Program-made: the position numbers and the translations under genes
Assembly: GCF_030815255.1 (NCBI RefSeq)
Contig: NZ_JAUSWN010000002.1
Span: 124,001-188,000 of the forward strand
Origin: Hathewaya limosa
GTDB lineage: Bacteria; Bacillota; Clostridia; Clostridiales; Clostridiaceae
Reading direction: 5' to 3'
DNA length: 64,000 nucleotides
Part shown: piece after piece, positions 52,298-61,720 of the stretch
Numbering within the stretch: position 1 is the first letter of the stretch
Layout of the letters: each line of letters begins with the position of its first letter
Notes under the pieces: model-generated
Database searches by the model: none
Seen by the model: the letters and a program-made list of their open reading frames with translations, nothing else
What the model was told of the DNA's origin: nothing

Positions 52298-52975
52298 TTA
52301 AACCAATATATCCTCCAACTTTTCTAGATTCTTAATCGTAATAGTTTTTTTATTAAAATCTATTAATCCTTCAAGTTTCATCTTAATTAATTCTCTGGAA
52401 ACTGAAGGTCTTGTTACTCCAAAGTATTCTGCCATGTCGTTCCTTTTTTGTCTTACATCTATAATTAACTTCTCTTGTCTCTTATATTCTTCTAAAATAA
52501 AATCCGCTAATTTTTCTCTTATTGTTGCATATGAGAGTTCTTTTAATCTTTTATTTAAAACTAATATCTTGTCAGATAGTAACATCATTAATCTATTTAA
52601 AAAAATCTCATTAACTTTGCACAATTTTAATATTTCTTTTTTTTCAATAAAAATAACTTCTGATTCTGTAACTGATATTATGCTTGATGTATAACTTTCC
52701 ATATTTGAAAAAATGTTTATTTCTCCAAAAATTCCAAACTTGTTTATTTTACTTATAAGAATTTTCTTACCTGAAGGATAACTTTTCTGCATCTCCAACT
52801 CTCCCTCAGTGATTATTCCTATAGAAGATATATCATCTCCTTCTAATACAACAACCTCACCTTTTGAATAATTATGCTTAGTAAAGTTTATCTTATCCAT
52901 CATACTTCTTATTTCTTCTTTTTGAAGTCCTTTAAAAAGCATACATTGAGATAAGCAATTAACTATATTTATCAT
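52298..52975 (-). CDS. Crp/Fnr-family transcriptional regulator
   Basis: The 225-residue protein has an N-terminal cyclic-nucleotide-binding-like beta barrel (about 10-125; GDDISSIGIITEGELEMQ, FGIFGEINIFSN), a dimer helix and a C-terminal winged helix (about 150-215; RNDMAEYFGVTRPSVSRELIKM). No Fnr-type cysteine cluster is present at the N-terminus beyond isolated Cys, so oxygen sensing by iron-sulfur is unlikely. The GGAGG ribosome site is duplicated in a 20-base tandem repeat, and the nearer copy is 16 bases from the ATG. It lies beside the Trp T-box/trpB unit but reads in the opposite direction. Confidence 0.9.
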   Translation of the reverse strand: MINIVNCLSQCMLFKGLQKEEIRSMMDKINFTKHNYSKGEVVVLEGDDISSIGIITEGELEMQKSYPSGKKILISKINKFGIFGEINIFSNMESYTSSIISVTESEVIFIEKKEILKLCKVNEIFLNRLMMLLSDKILVLNKRLKELSYATIREKLADFILEEYKRQEKLIIDVRQKRNDMAEYFGVTRPSVSRELIKMKLEGLIDFNKKTITIKNLEKLEDILV

Positions 52976-52980
52976 CTCTT

Positions 52981-53020
52981 TTAATTTTAATCCTCCTCTT
53001 TTAATTTTAATCCTCCTCTT
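52981..53020. repeat. 20-base tandem repeat duplicating the ribosome-binding site
   Basis: TTTTAATTTTAATCCTCCTC occurs twice in tandem (52981-53000, 53001-53020). On the minus strand each carries GAGGAGG. It lies directly upstream of the Crp-family start codon. Confidence 0.92.
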
Positions 53021-53265
53021 TTAATGATATATTAAGCTTATGTTTTTTTATTTATTTTAATAAACAACAAACATTCTAGTTACCTTATACTATAAGTTTA
53101 TAATAAATATATATTGATGTTTTATCAATAAATTAAACCCTATATTTACATATAATACATCTTTTACATCACTTTAAACCTAAACTTTAAATTATTAATA
53201 ATTTATTTATTTTTACTATTGACTTCTTATTAGAATTTTCATAAAATATATTTAACTTAATTATT
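53021..53265. other. AT-rich intergenic region between Crp-family gene and T-box
   Basis: About 245 bases, very AT-rich. It must hold the promoters for the divergent Crp-family gene and the trpB leader, but no convincing -35/-10 pair or repeat stands out. Confidence 0.55.
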
Positions 53266-53494
53266 AATGCTAAAGTCACTGATTGGAAATAGTACTTTAA
53301 AAATTTTACTTCAGCGAGTCGGCGTACGGTGAAAGGTCCGATATTAAAGTTTTAAAGGAATGGCTCCATGAGATACTGAGTGAAATCTTTATAAAGAAAG
53401 TAGCTTAAGTCGTGCCCTCACGTTATAGGGGTAAGATATCAAGATCATACTTCTTTGTATCTGATTTAAAGTAATACACTGTAGGTGGCAATAT

Positions 53495-53527
53495 AGTATT
53501 TTCCTAGAATGGAAAGTACTTTTTTTA
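53495..53527 (+). terminator. First terminator in the trpB leader
   Basis: AGTATTTTCC pairs with GGAAAGTACT (one U-G) around a six-base loop, followed by seven T. It precedes the canonical T-box core. Confidence 0.8.
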
Positions 53528-53575
53528 TTTTTTGATAACTATCTATTTTGTATTAAAATTTTGGGTGGCACCACG

Positions 53576-53618
53576 GCTACTTCGTCCCAATACTGGAGAT
53601 GAAGTAGCTTTTTTTTTA
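53576..53618 (+). terminator. Second (main) terminator in the trpB leader
   Basis: GCTACTTC pairs with GAAGTAGC, followed by nine T. It competes with the T-box antiterminator. Confidence 0.92.
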
Positions 53619-53650
53619 TATATAATTAAATTTAAGGAGGTTATTTTATT

Positions 53651-54826
53651 ATGTTAAATGGTAATTTTGGTGAATTTGGTGGTCAATACGTTCCGGATCA
53701 ATCAAAAAAAGTTTTAGATGAACTTGAAAGGACATTTTTAAAATTTAAAGAGGATAAAACTTTTAAAGAGGAATATATGTATTATCTAAATCAATATGTT
53801 GGAAGACCTTCCCCCCTTTATTATGCTGAAAGAATGACTAAAAAATTAGGTGGAGCTAAAATTTATCTAAAAAGAGAGGATCTTAATCATACAGGAGCCC
53901 ACAAAATTAATAATGTTATAGGTCAAATATTATTAGCTAAGCGTATGAATAAATCAGAGTTGATCGCTGAAACTGGTGCCGGACAACACGGTGTCGCTAC
54001 TGCTACTGGTGCAGCCTTATTTGGAATGAAATGTACCATATATATGGGGGAAGAGGATATAAAAAAACAAGCACTTAATGTTTTTAAAATGAAGCTTTTA
54101 GGAGCAGAAGTAAAACCAGTAACTACCGGCACAAAGACCCTAAAAGATGCTGTTGATGAAGCATTAAAAGCCTTTATAAATTCTTCTAAAGATACTTTTT
54201 ATGTAATGGGATCTGCAGTTGGTCCCCACCCGTATCCATGTATAGTTAAGGAATTTCAAAAAATAATAGGAGAAGAAGCTAAAAAACAAATTCTAGATAT
54301 AGAAAAAAAATTGCCCGACCTTTTAATAGCTTGTGTTGGGGGAGGAAGTAATGCTATAGGACTATTTTCAGATTTTCTAAAAGATACCTCTGTACAAATT
54401 GTAGGAGTAGAAGCCGGAGGGCTAGGTATTGAAACTGGCAAGCATAGTTCTGCCCTTTATAAAAACTCCATAGCTACATTTCATGGTATGAAATCTTATT
54501 TCCTAATAGATCAAACTGGTGACTTAATGCCATCTTATTCTATTTCATCCGGACTTGATTATCCTGGTGTCGGCCCCGAACATGCGCATCTAAATTATAA
54601 TAAACGAGTTAAATATACTAGTGTTACTGATAAGGAGGCTCTTGAAGCATTTGATTTTCTTTGCAAAATAGAAGGAATTATACCAGCACTAGAAAGTTCC
54701 CATGCAATAGCATATGCTATGAAAATAGCACCTAAAATGGATAAAAACAAAATAATTATAGTAAACTTATCTGGTAGAGGTGATAAAGATATTAATACAA
54801 TTTTACAGATCAAAGATATGAAATAA
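53651..54826 (+). CDS. trpB: Tryptophan synthase beta chain
   Basis: A 391-residue TrpB that condenses indole with serine to give tryptophan. The pyridoxal-phosphate lysine is K85 in HTGAHKINN, the catalytic Glu is E107 in ETGAGQHG, and the phosphate loop is GGGSNA. This is the classical TrpB1 length. There is no trpA or other trp gene nearby, and the gene ends with a terminator, so it may work alone on indole taken up from outside or released by other cells. It is switched on by uncharged tRNA-Trp through the T-box. AAGGAGG precedes the ATG. Confidence 0.96.
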   Translation: MLNGNFGEFGGQYVPDQSKKVLDELERTFLKFKEDKTFKEEYMYYLNQYVGRPSPLYYAERMTKKLGGAKIYLKREDLNHTGAHKINNVIGQILLAKRMNKSELIAETGAGQHGVATATGAALFGMKCTIYMGEEDIKKQALNVFKMKLLGAEVKPVTTGTKTLKDAVDEALKAFINSSKDTFYVMGSAVGPHPYPCIVKEFQKIIGEEAKKQILDIEKKLPDLLIACVGGGSNAIGLFSDFLKDTSVQIVGVEAGGLGIETGKHSSALYKNSIATFHGMKSYFLIDQTGDLMPSYSISSGLDYPGVGPEHAHLNYNKRVKYTSVTDKEALEAFDFLCKIEGIIPALESSHAIAYAMKIAPKMDKNKIIIVNLSGRGDKDINTILQIKDMK

Positions 54827-54857
54827 ATATAAACTAACTATTTGTACCTTATATAAA

Positions 54858-54912
54858 AAAGGAGTTCGCCCTATATGAAAATTATTTTTTCATTTTAGAT
54901 GAACTCCTTTGA
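54858..54912. terminator. Bidirectional terminator trpB / dnaB
   Basis: The outer stem AAAGGAGTTC/GAACTCCTTT encloses an inner ATGAAAA/TTTTCAT pairing and lies between convergent genes. Confidence 0.85.
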
Positions 54913-54919
54913 TTTTTAT

Positions 54920-56251
54920 TTATTGATGTGTAACATCTAAATTTCCAAACTTACTGTATTGACCAAGCCATGCCAGTTTAACTGTACCAACAGGACCATT
55001 TCTTTGTTTTGCAATAATACATTCTGCTACATTTTTTTCTTCAGTTTCTTTGTTATAATATTCATCTCTATATAAAAACATAACAAGGTCTGCATCCTGC
55101 TCAATAGATCCTGATTCTCTAAGATCTGAAAGCATTGGTCTATGATCTGCTCTTTGCTCTGGTGCACGTGATAACTGTGATAAAGCTATTACTGGGCATT
55201 CCATCTCCTTTGCTAAAGCCTTTATAGATCTAGAAATTTCTGATACCTCTTGTTGTCTGCTTTCACTTTTTAAACTACCAGACATTAATTGAAGATAATC
55301 TATTACTATCAAATCTATTCCATATTCCATTTTTAGCTTTCTACATTTAGATCTCATTTCCATAACTGAGGTTCCTGCTGTATCATCTATGTATATTTTA
55401 GCCGTTGATAACGGACCTGATGCCTTAGCTATATTTACCCAATCTTTATCTTCTAAATCACCTGTTCTAAGCTTTAGCATATCAACATTAGCTTCTGAAC
55501 AAAGTAGCTTATATGCTAATTGTTCTTTTGACATTTCTAGCGAAAATATAGCCACACTTTTTCCCCCTCTTAAGGCAGCATACTCTGCTATATTTAGTGC
55601 AAATGTTGTTTTACCCATGGAAGGTCTAGCGGCAATTAATATCATGTCTCCCTTTTGAAATCCTGATGTTTTACTATCTAACTCAGAAAATCCTGAAGAA
55701 ACTCCATTAATTTGACCTTTATTATTAAATATATTTTCTATATGTAAAAAGCCTCTCTCAAGTACAGAACTCATAGGTTCAAAATCACTAGTACTTCTAT
55801 TTTCGGCAATATTAAATATCTTACTTTCTGCACTATCCATTACTGATTCTACATCATTTTGATTCTCATAACATTCTTCTATTATTTCTGTAGATGTTCT
55901 TATTAATTTTCGTAATATAGATTTATCTTTTACTATCTTAATGTACGATGTAACATTAGCAGTAGATATAACCGAACTACTTACTGCTGTAATATAACTG
56001 ATTCCTCCACAATCTTCTATTTTAGATGTAGACTTTAATTCTTCCAATAAAGTTATCATATCAATCGGTATATCTCTTTGATACAGTTCTAAAATAGTAT
56101 TAAAAATATTTTTATGATTATCTTTGTAAAAATCATCGCCTTTTAATACTTCTATTGCTTGAGCTATTGCACTTTTATCTTTCAGCATGGATCCTAAAAC
56201 TGACTGTTCTGCTTCTACATTAAAAGGAAGAGTTTTTAAAGTATTCTCCAT
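54920..56251 (-). CDS. dnaB: Replicative DNA helicase
   Basis: A 443-residue DnaB (DnaC in Bacillus nomenclature) that unwinds the fork 5' to 3'. The N-terminal domain of about 1-110 (PFNVEAEQSVLGSMLKD) binds primase and loader. The RecA-like domain has Walker A ARPSMGKTT, Walker B IDLIVIDYLQLMSG and the arginine/KQRNGPVGT linker region. It has the normal length with no intein. AAGGAGG lies before the ATG. It lies downstream of rplI and lonC on the same strand. The loader for it is probably the dnaI product at 37676. Confidence 0.97.
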   Translation of the reverse strand: MENTLKTLPFNVEAEQSVLGSMLKDKSAIAQAIEVLKGDDFYKDNHKNIFNTILELYQRDIPIDMITLLEELKSTSKIEDCGGISYITAVSSSVISTANVTSYIKIVKDKSILRKLIRTSTEIIEECYENQNDVESVMDSAESKIFNIAENRSTSDFEPMSSVLERGFLHIENIFNNKGQINGVSSGFSELDSKTSGFQKGDMILIAARPSMGKTTFALNIAEYAALRGGKSVAIFSLEMSKEQLAYKLLCSEANVDMLKLRTGDLEDKDWVNIAKASGPLSTAKIYIDDTAGTSVMEMRSKCRKLKMEYGIDLIVIDYLQLMSGSLKSESRQQEVSEISRSIKALAKEMECPVIALSQLSRAPEQRADHRPMLSDLRESGSIEQDADLVMFLYRDEYYNKETEEKNVAECIIAKQRNGPVGTVKLAWLGQYSKFGNLDVTHQ

Positions 56252-56275
56252 TACAAGCCTCCTTTAAGCTAATTT

Positions 56276-56298
56276 CCCCCATCTAAAAAAGATGGGGG
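56276..56298 (-). other. GC-rich stem-loop between lonC and dnaB
   Basis: CCCCCATC/GATGGGGG with a seven-base loop and no T-run follows the lonC stop codon. It may be an mRNA stability or processing element rather than a terminator. Confidence 0.6.
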
Positions 56299-56313
56299 GT
56301 AAAATAGATTTAT

Positions 56314-58206
56314 CTAAAACACTATATTCATTATTTCTTCTATATTTCCTACTGATTTAACTTCTATGTCATTAAGACCCATTGGAACTTCTTTTTCATT
56401 ATCTTTTGGTACAATTACAAGATTAATACCTTTTCGTCTTGCTCCATATATCTTTTCAAAGATTCCACCAACCGGTTTAACATTTCCTCTTAATGATATT
56501 TCTCCGGTAATAGCCACATCCTGTCTGATAGGTTTGCCTAATATTGCACTAATTATACAAGTTGTAATTGCAGCACCTGCAGATGGTCCATCTATTTTAG
56601 CCCCACCAACTACGTTTACATGTATGTCATAGTCCTTTATGTCCTTATTAGTTATTTTCCTTATAACTGTAGCTGCATTAAACACGGAATCTTTAGCCAT
56701 AGAACCCGCTGTATCATTAAATCTAACTGTTCCCTTACCATTTTCTGTTTCGAAGGCTACAGCCTCAATTTCTAAAGTAGAACCTATATATCCTAATACA
56801 CCTAGGCCATAAATATGCCCTATCTCCTTTTTATCCTTATCTAATACCTTATCTAAAGCATTTAGTCTACTAATAGATATTACTTGATCTAAATCTTCCA
56901 TTGTAATTTTAATAGTTTCCTTTGGATTTAAACCTTTATCATGTAATACATAAGCATAAACATCTGATAGTATATTTACTGCTTTTCTACCTTCTATAGT
57001 ATAATTACTAATAGCTCTGGCTACCCCTTCCTCTAACTCAACATTTATTTTTTCCGCTGCATTTATAACTATTTTCTCAATGTCAATGTTAGTTAAGGGT
57101 TCAAAATACACTTCTGTACATCTTGACCTTAAAGCTGGATTTATTTCTTTAGGCTCTCTAGTTGTTGCCCCAATTAAAACAAAATCCGCTGGAGCCCCAT
57201 GTTCAAATAGGTATTTTACATACTTAGGTACATTTTCATCATCTGGGTCATAGTAAGAAGATGAGAATTCTACCCTTTTATCCTCTAATACTTTTAATAA
57301 CTTATTTTGAAGAATAGTATCTAACTCTCCAATTTCATCAATGAATAATATTCCACTATGTGCCTCTGTAACTAATCCTGGCTTAGGTTCTGGAACACCT
57401 ATTTCAGAAAATTCTCTTTTACTTCCTTGATATATCGGATCATGAACTGATCCTAAAAGTGGATTTGTTATCTCTCTTGGATCCCATCTTAATGTTGTTC
57501 CATCTACCTCTACAAATTTAGAATCCCCATCATAAGGTGTATAAGCTAATTTTTTAGCTTCTTCTAAAGCAATCCTAGCAGCTGTAGTTTTTCCTACACC
57601 TGGAGGTCCATATAGAATAATATGTTGAGGATATGGTGAAGCTATTTTAGATAATAATGCTTTAATTGCTCTTTCCTGACCTACTATTTCTTTAAAACTT
57701 TGAGGTCTTAATTTAGATTGTATATTATTTATTAATTGTTTTTTATCTAAGTTAACAAGCTCTTCGTATTTTTTAATTGTTTTAGCATTTTCAGGGCCCT
57801 TACGTTTTCTTATAATACCCAATTTTACTTCATCAACATATTTATCCTGCTTTTCAACTATTGCTTGCTCAACCTCTGCTTCTAATTTATTATTAACATA
57901 TCGTTTTGCAACTTCATCCACTAAAGAATCATTTATCTTATCTAAATAACGCTCTATATTCTTTTCATTCGGAATAGAGTTAGAACATTTTCCATTGCTT
58001 ATAATTTTATTTAAAGCATATGCCTTTTTAAAAATATCATTACTTTCAATGTGTTTTCTAAGACTAAATTTAACTATTCTAGATTGTACTCCACCTTCGG
58101 TTAATATTTTATTAGCAATATGATAAAGTAACTCCAATTGCACATCTAACGATAAATCCTGTTTCTCTATGCTTTCTGCAAAATTCTTTATTTTATTTCT
58201 ACTCAC
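56314..58206 (-). CDS. Lon-family ATP-dependent protease, LonB/LonC type
   Basis: A 630-residue Lon-family protease without the LonA substrate-binding N-domain. A helical N-terminus of about 165 residues is followed by an AAA+ domain (Walker A GPPGVGKTT, Walker B GILFIDEIGE, arginine finger region NPALRSRCTE) and the Lon protease domain with the Ser-Lys dyad S542 (DGPSAGA) and K585. At 630 residues it exceeds Bacillus LonB (552) and fits LonC, a group known from spore formers and linked to sporulation; the choice is inferred from length. It lies between rplI and dnaB on the minus strand. Cellular location is cytoplasmic or forespore. Confidence 0.9.
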   Translation of the reverse strand: MSRNKIKNFAESIEKQDLSLDVQLELLYHIANKILTEGGVQSRIVKFSLRKHIESNDIFKKAYALNKIISNGKCSNSIPNEKNIERYLDKINDSLVDEVAKRYVNNKLEAEVEQAIVEKQDKYVDEVKLGIIRKRKGPENAKTIKKYEELVNLDKKQLINNIQSKLRPQSFKEIVGQERAIKALLSKIASPYPQHIILYGPPGVGKTTAARIALEEAKKLAYTPYDGDSKFVEVDGTTLRWDPREITNPLLGSVHDPIYQGSKREFSEIGVPEPKPGLVTEAHSGILFIDEIGELDTILQNKLLKVLEDKRVEFSSSYYDPDDENVPKYVKYLFEHGAPADFVLIGATTREPKEINPALRSRCTEVYFEPLTNIDIEKIVINAAEKINVELEEGVARAISNYTIEGRKAVNILSDVYAYVLHDKGLNPKETIKITMEDLDQVISISRLNALDKVLDKDKKEIGHIYGLGVLGYIGSTLEIEAVAFETENGKGTVRFNDTAGSMAKDSVFNAATVIRKITNKDIKDYDIHVNVVGGAKIDGPSAGAAITTCIISAILGKPIRQDVAITGEISLRGNVKPVGGIFEKIYGARRKGINLVIVPKDNEKEVPMGLNDIEVKSVGNIEEIMNIVF

Positions 58207-58289
58207 TTCATTTTACACTATAGCAAATTGCAAGGGTTCCCCCTTGCCTTAAAATCTGCTTAGTGATCCTCCCTTCAGTAACTTCATAA

Positions 58290-58733
58290 TTACTCGCTAA
58301 GAACCACTACTTTCATTTTAGCTGAAACTTCTGCATAAAGTTTAACCTCAATATCATAAGTTCCTGCTAATTTTATAGTTTCCATAACGATTTTCTTTTT
58401 ATCAACATCAATATTAAATTTTTTCTTTAACTCAACTGATATATCTTTATTAGTAATAGCTCCAAATAATTTTCCATTTTCGCCTGATTTAGCTTTTATA
58501 GTTATTTCTTTATTCTTTAAGTTTTCTGCTTGTCTTTGTGCCTCTTCTACTTCAGCTAGCTTTTGCTTTCTTTCTATTTCATTTTTCTTATTTAAAATAT
58601 TTAAACTAGAATTTGTAGCTTCCTCAGCTAAATTCTTAGGAAACAAGAAATTTCTTGCATATCCATCAGATACATTTACAACCTGCCCTTTCTTACCTTT
58701 ACCTTTAACATCTTTTAATAATATAACCTTCAT
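58290..58733 (-). CDS. rplI: Ribosomal protein L9
   Basis: The 147-residue L9 has the N-terminal rRNA-binding start MKVILLKDVKGKGKKGQVV and the long central helix leading to the C-terminal domain. The ATG at 58733 is preceded by AAGGTGAA; the upstream GTG (58742) would overlap gdpP. It begins one base after the gdpP stop codon and so is coupled to it. The gdpP-rplI-lon-dnaB order is common in Firmicutes. Confidence 0.97.
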   Translation of the reverse strand: MKVILLKDVKGKGKKGQVVNVSDGYARNFLFPKNLAEEATNSSLNILNKKNEIERKQKLAEVEEAQRQAENLKNKEITIKAKSGENGKLFGAITNKDISVELKKKFNIDVDKKKIVMETIKLAGTYDIEVKLYAEVSAKMKVVVLSE

Positions 58734-58734
58734 G

Positions 58735-60723
58735 TTATTCACCTTCCCTTAAATATTTCTCTATAGCATCCTTAACTAGGTTTACGGCTTCTTCAATATT
58801 AATATTATTAAGTTTAGCACCAGCTATAGTCATATGTCCACCGCCACCTACCTGTTCTAATATCATTTGGACATTAACTTTATCTAAAGAACGTCCACTT
58901 ATAAATACACTTTCTTTTATTTTAACAAAAACAAAAGAAGCTTCAACACCTTTTATGTTTAAAAATTCGTCTGCAACTTGAGCTGCTATAACATTATCTT
59001 GTAAGTCCTCAGGACATACGGCAATTGCTATATCCTCGTACATTTCTACTGTTTTAATTATTTCTAGCTTTTTTAAGTATATTTCATAATCTTCTTTAAA
59101 CATTTTTTTAATAGTTATAGTATCTGCACCTAATTTTTTTAACACAGCAGCAGCCTCAAAGGTTCTTACCCCTGTTTTAAAATAAAAATTCTTAGTATCA
59201 ATATATATTCCTGCTAACATTACCATTGCCTCTGTTTTCGTCATATTTATTTTATCTAACAAATATGGCAACATCTCAGTTACAAGTTCTGACGTAGATG
59301 ATGCATAGGTTTCAACATAACTAAGTAATGTATCTTGAATATAATCAGGAGCCTTCCTATGATGGTCTATTATTACTATTCTATCACTTTTTCTTACTAA
59401 ATTCATACTTTCTACATGTCCTTCATTATGAACATCTACAAGAATTACTAGAGTTTTCTCAGTGACTTTTTCTAATGCCTTTTCAGTATTAATAAAAGCT
59501 TCTCTATATTTTATATCTTCCATGAGCTCTTTTTTAATATCTTTAATAACTAGACTTGTATTTTCTAAAACTATATTACAACTTTTATTTAACTGGCTTA
59601 TTACATTGTATAACCCTACTGCAGCACCTAAACAGTCTACATCTATATTTTTGTGGCCCATAATTATTATTTTATCACTTTCATTAATTAGCTCTAATAA
59701 TGCATGGGCAATTATTCTTGCCTTAACCTTAGTCCTTTTTTCCACCTCTTTACTTCTTCCACCGAAAAAAGATAAATTATCTTGGGTCTTTACGACTACC
59801 TGGTCACCACCTCTTCCTAAGGCTAACTCCTTAGCTGATTCGGCGAACCTATAATTATCATGTGGATTTTCTCCACCTCTTCCAACTCCAACACTTAACG
59901 TAACAGTTAACTTATTTCCATAATTTAATTCTCTTATAATATCAAGTATTTCAAATTTTTTTTCCATTTCTCTTTGAATTAACTTATCTTGCACAGTTAA
60001 TACATATTTATTAGAGGAATACTTTTTAATCATTGCATTTAAACTTTGAGCATAACTATTGATATTTCTTTCTATATCTGCTGCTAATAATGGTGATTGG
60101 TCTTCAGAAGTTGTCTTTAAAACATCATTTAAGTTATCTACTTCAATTAGCATTATGCTATATTTATTTTCCTCAATATTTACCTTTAGATTATGTTTTT
60201 GGGTGACCTCATAAAAATAAAATAAAGTCACAGCATCCTTTTCTCGTTTATAACTATCTGCATATACAACAGTAGAAAATACATCAAAATAATTATTATT
60301 TATAATAATATCATAAAATTTAGATTTTCTTCCGTCTAGTATGAATTTAACATTTAATTCTTTGTTTACCTCTTTTATATTTGATCCTAAATACTCTTTG
60401 TTATCTACTATGTCACAAAAGTTTCTATTATACCACAGAATATTTCCATTAAAATCTACCATAACTAATGGAAATGGTAAATTAACAAAGGTACTACTGT
60501 TTGCTATATCCATTTTCTCAGAAAAATTTTCAACAAAATTCTTCCACTGATTTTCTCTCTTCTTGTTGCTCTTAAAGTTATACACTATTAAAAGAACATA
60601 TATTATAAAAAATACACTTGCCTCTATCCTATGTTTATAGTAAAACAAAACTCCTATAAAAATGGCGATTAATAACATATACATTTTATTAGTAGGAGTA
60701 AATTTGTTCTCTCTATTATCCAT
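58735..60723 (-). CDS. gdpP: Cyclic-di-AMP phosphodiesterase GdpP (DHH/DHHA1)
   Basis: A 662-residue GdpP/YybT that degrades c-di-AMP, affecting cell wall, potassium and beta-lactam tolerance. It has two N-terminal TM helices (about 12-55), a PAS-like domain (about 85-180), a degenerate GGDEF domain (about 190-315, lacking GGDEF), then DHH (IDHH near residue 452, with HKNIDVDCLG and VDVHNEGHVES) and DHHA1 (GGGGHMTIAGA). The ATG at 60723 has AAAGGAGG; a start 57 bases upstream overlaps the previous gene. It lies between the YybS-like gene and rplI, the usual position. Confidence 0.95.
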   Translation of the reverse strand: MDNRENKFTPTNKMYMLLIAIFIGVLFYYKHRIEASVFFIIYVLLIVYNFKSNKKRENQWKNFVENFSEKMDIANSSTFVNLPFPLVMVDFNGNILWYNRNFCDIVDNKEYLGSNIKEVNKELNVKFILDGRKSKFYDIIINNNYFDVFSTVVYADSYKREKDAVTLFYFYEVTQKHNLKVNIEENKYSIMLIEVDNLNDVLKTTSEDQSPLLAADIERNINSYAQSLNAMIKKYSSNKYVLTVQDKLIQREMEKKFEILDIIRELNYGNKLTVTLSVGVGRGGENPHDNYRFAESAKELALGRGGDQVVVKTQDNLSFFGGRSKEVEKRTKVKARIIAHALLELINESDKIIIMGHKNIDVDCLGAAVGLYNVISQLNKSCNIVLENTSLVIKDIKKELMEDIKYREAFINTEKALEKVTEKTLVILVDVHNEGHVESMNLVRKSDRIVIIDHHRKAPDYIQDTLLSYVETYASSTSELVTEMLPYLLDKINMTKTEAMVMLAGIYIDTKNFYFKTGVRTFEAAAVLKKLGADTITIKKMFKEDYEIYLKKLEIIKTVEMYEDIAIAVCPEDLQDNVIAAQVADEFLNIKGVEASFVFVKIKESVFISGRSLDKVNVQMILEQVGGGGHMTIAGAKLNNINIEEAVNLVKDAIEKYLREGE

Positions 60724-60724
60724 A

Positions 60725-61720
60725 TTAAACCTCCTTTTTCTTTTTTCTAAGGCTATATGGATCCAATCTTCTAAAATCAAATAACATCTCAGTAAAACCT
60801 ATATAAAATAATATTTGCTGAAATCCTAAATTAATTAATAAAAGTAATATAATAATTACTAATCCTCTTGATTTTTTTAGTTTTTTTCTTAAAAGATATG
60901 TTATAGTCGCCATTCCATTAATAATCATTATGATATCTGTAATACTAATAAGACTTAATTCTAGAAACTCTCCAATAGCAAATTTCTTAACATTTAATAT
61001 AACGGCAATGGAAACTAATCCAACCAATAAGGCTCCTAATAAATTACTAATATAAAAGTGTCTAAATCCCACCCTTTTTATTGGTTTTATATTAGAATTT
61101 CTTAAGAGTTTTTCTATTATAACATAATTTATAGTATTAAATACTATACAATATCCTAATATCATTGTAGGAATTATGCCTAAAACCACTTTTACATCAA
61201 TAAAATCTTTAAAATTTACTAATATATCTATGTTACTATTACCTACTCCTACTTGTTTATAAGTAATTATCATATTATCTATCTGATCTTTAAGTAATTT
61301 AACTATCTTATTTAGATGCTCTACAATACTAACATTATTTATTGAAGTATAAAGTAAAACGTTTAGTATTAATAGCACAAAACTTATAGCTATTACTGTT
61401 TTTACTATATTTACACTACTAAATTCATTTTCTATACAATACGCAAAGGTTATTCCGATTATTGCTGTTACCAATATGGCCGATAGTGTACCTGATACAC
61501 CATAAGTAAAAATATTTATTACACTTGAAATACCAATTATTAATACAGAAATTTTCCAATTAAATTTTAAACAAAGTAACATAATAGGTATTGGTAATAA
61601 AAAAATTCCTAATAAATTAATATCAATACTTGCAGCAGAAATGAACATAACTAACATTGACAGAAAAATTACTACGAATGACTCTACATTTTTGTTGCTA
61701 CTCCATATTCTTTTTACCAT
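60725..61720 (-). CDS. DUF2232/YybS-like membrane protein
   Basis: A 331-residue polytopic membrane protein with about eight helices (FVVIFLSMLVMFISAASIDI; GLVIIILLLLINLGFQQIL). It matches the YybS (DUF2232) protein normally found upstream of gdpP. The ATG at 61720 follows GGAGGAAG; the start four codons upstream would overlap the MazG-like gene even more. Its stop codon overlaps the ribosome site of gdpP, and its start overlaps the MazG-like gene by about 23 bases, so it is translationally coupled on both sides. Function unknown. Confidence 0.88.
   Translation of the reverse strand: MVKRIWSSNKNVESFVVIFLSMLVMFISAASIDINLLGIFLLPIPIMLLCLKFNWKISVLIIGISSVINIFTYGVSGTLSAILVTAIIGITFAYCIENEFSSVNIVKTVIAISFVLLILNVLLYTSINNVSIVEHLNKIVKLLKDQIDNMIITYKQVGVGNSNIDILVNFKDFIDVKVVLGIIPTMILGYCIVFNTINYVIIEKLLRNSNIKPIKRVGFRHFYISNLLGALLVGLVSIAVILNVKKFAIGEFLELSLISITDIIMIINGMATITYLLRKKLKKSRGLVIIILLLLINLGFQQILFYIGFTEMLFDFRRLDPYSLRKKKKEV

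Larger units (their letters stand above)
53270..53618 (+). promoter_or_regulatory. Trp T-box leader with apparent double terminator
   Basis: Stem I starts with TCACT-GATTGGAAATAGTA (AGTA element) pairing to AGTGA near 53400. The distal GGTG loop lies near 53328-53332. The specifier register AAGGAA-TGG-CTCCAT-GAG gives the Trp codon TGG at 53361-53363. The canonical T-box core TGGGTGGCACCACGG is at 53562-53576 with a terminator after it. A second, degenerate copy of the core (GTAGGTGGCAATATAG, 53481-53496) lies upstream with its own terminator at 53495-53527. Both carry TGGC, which would pair with the GCCA end of tRNA-Trp. The leader controls the trpB gene that follows. Confidence 0.9.
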
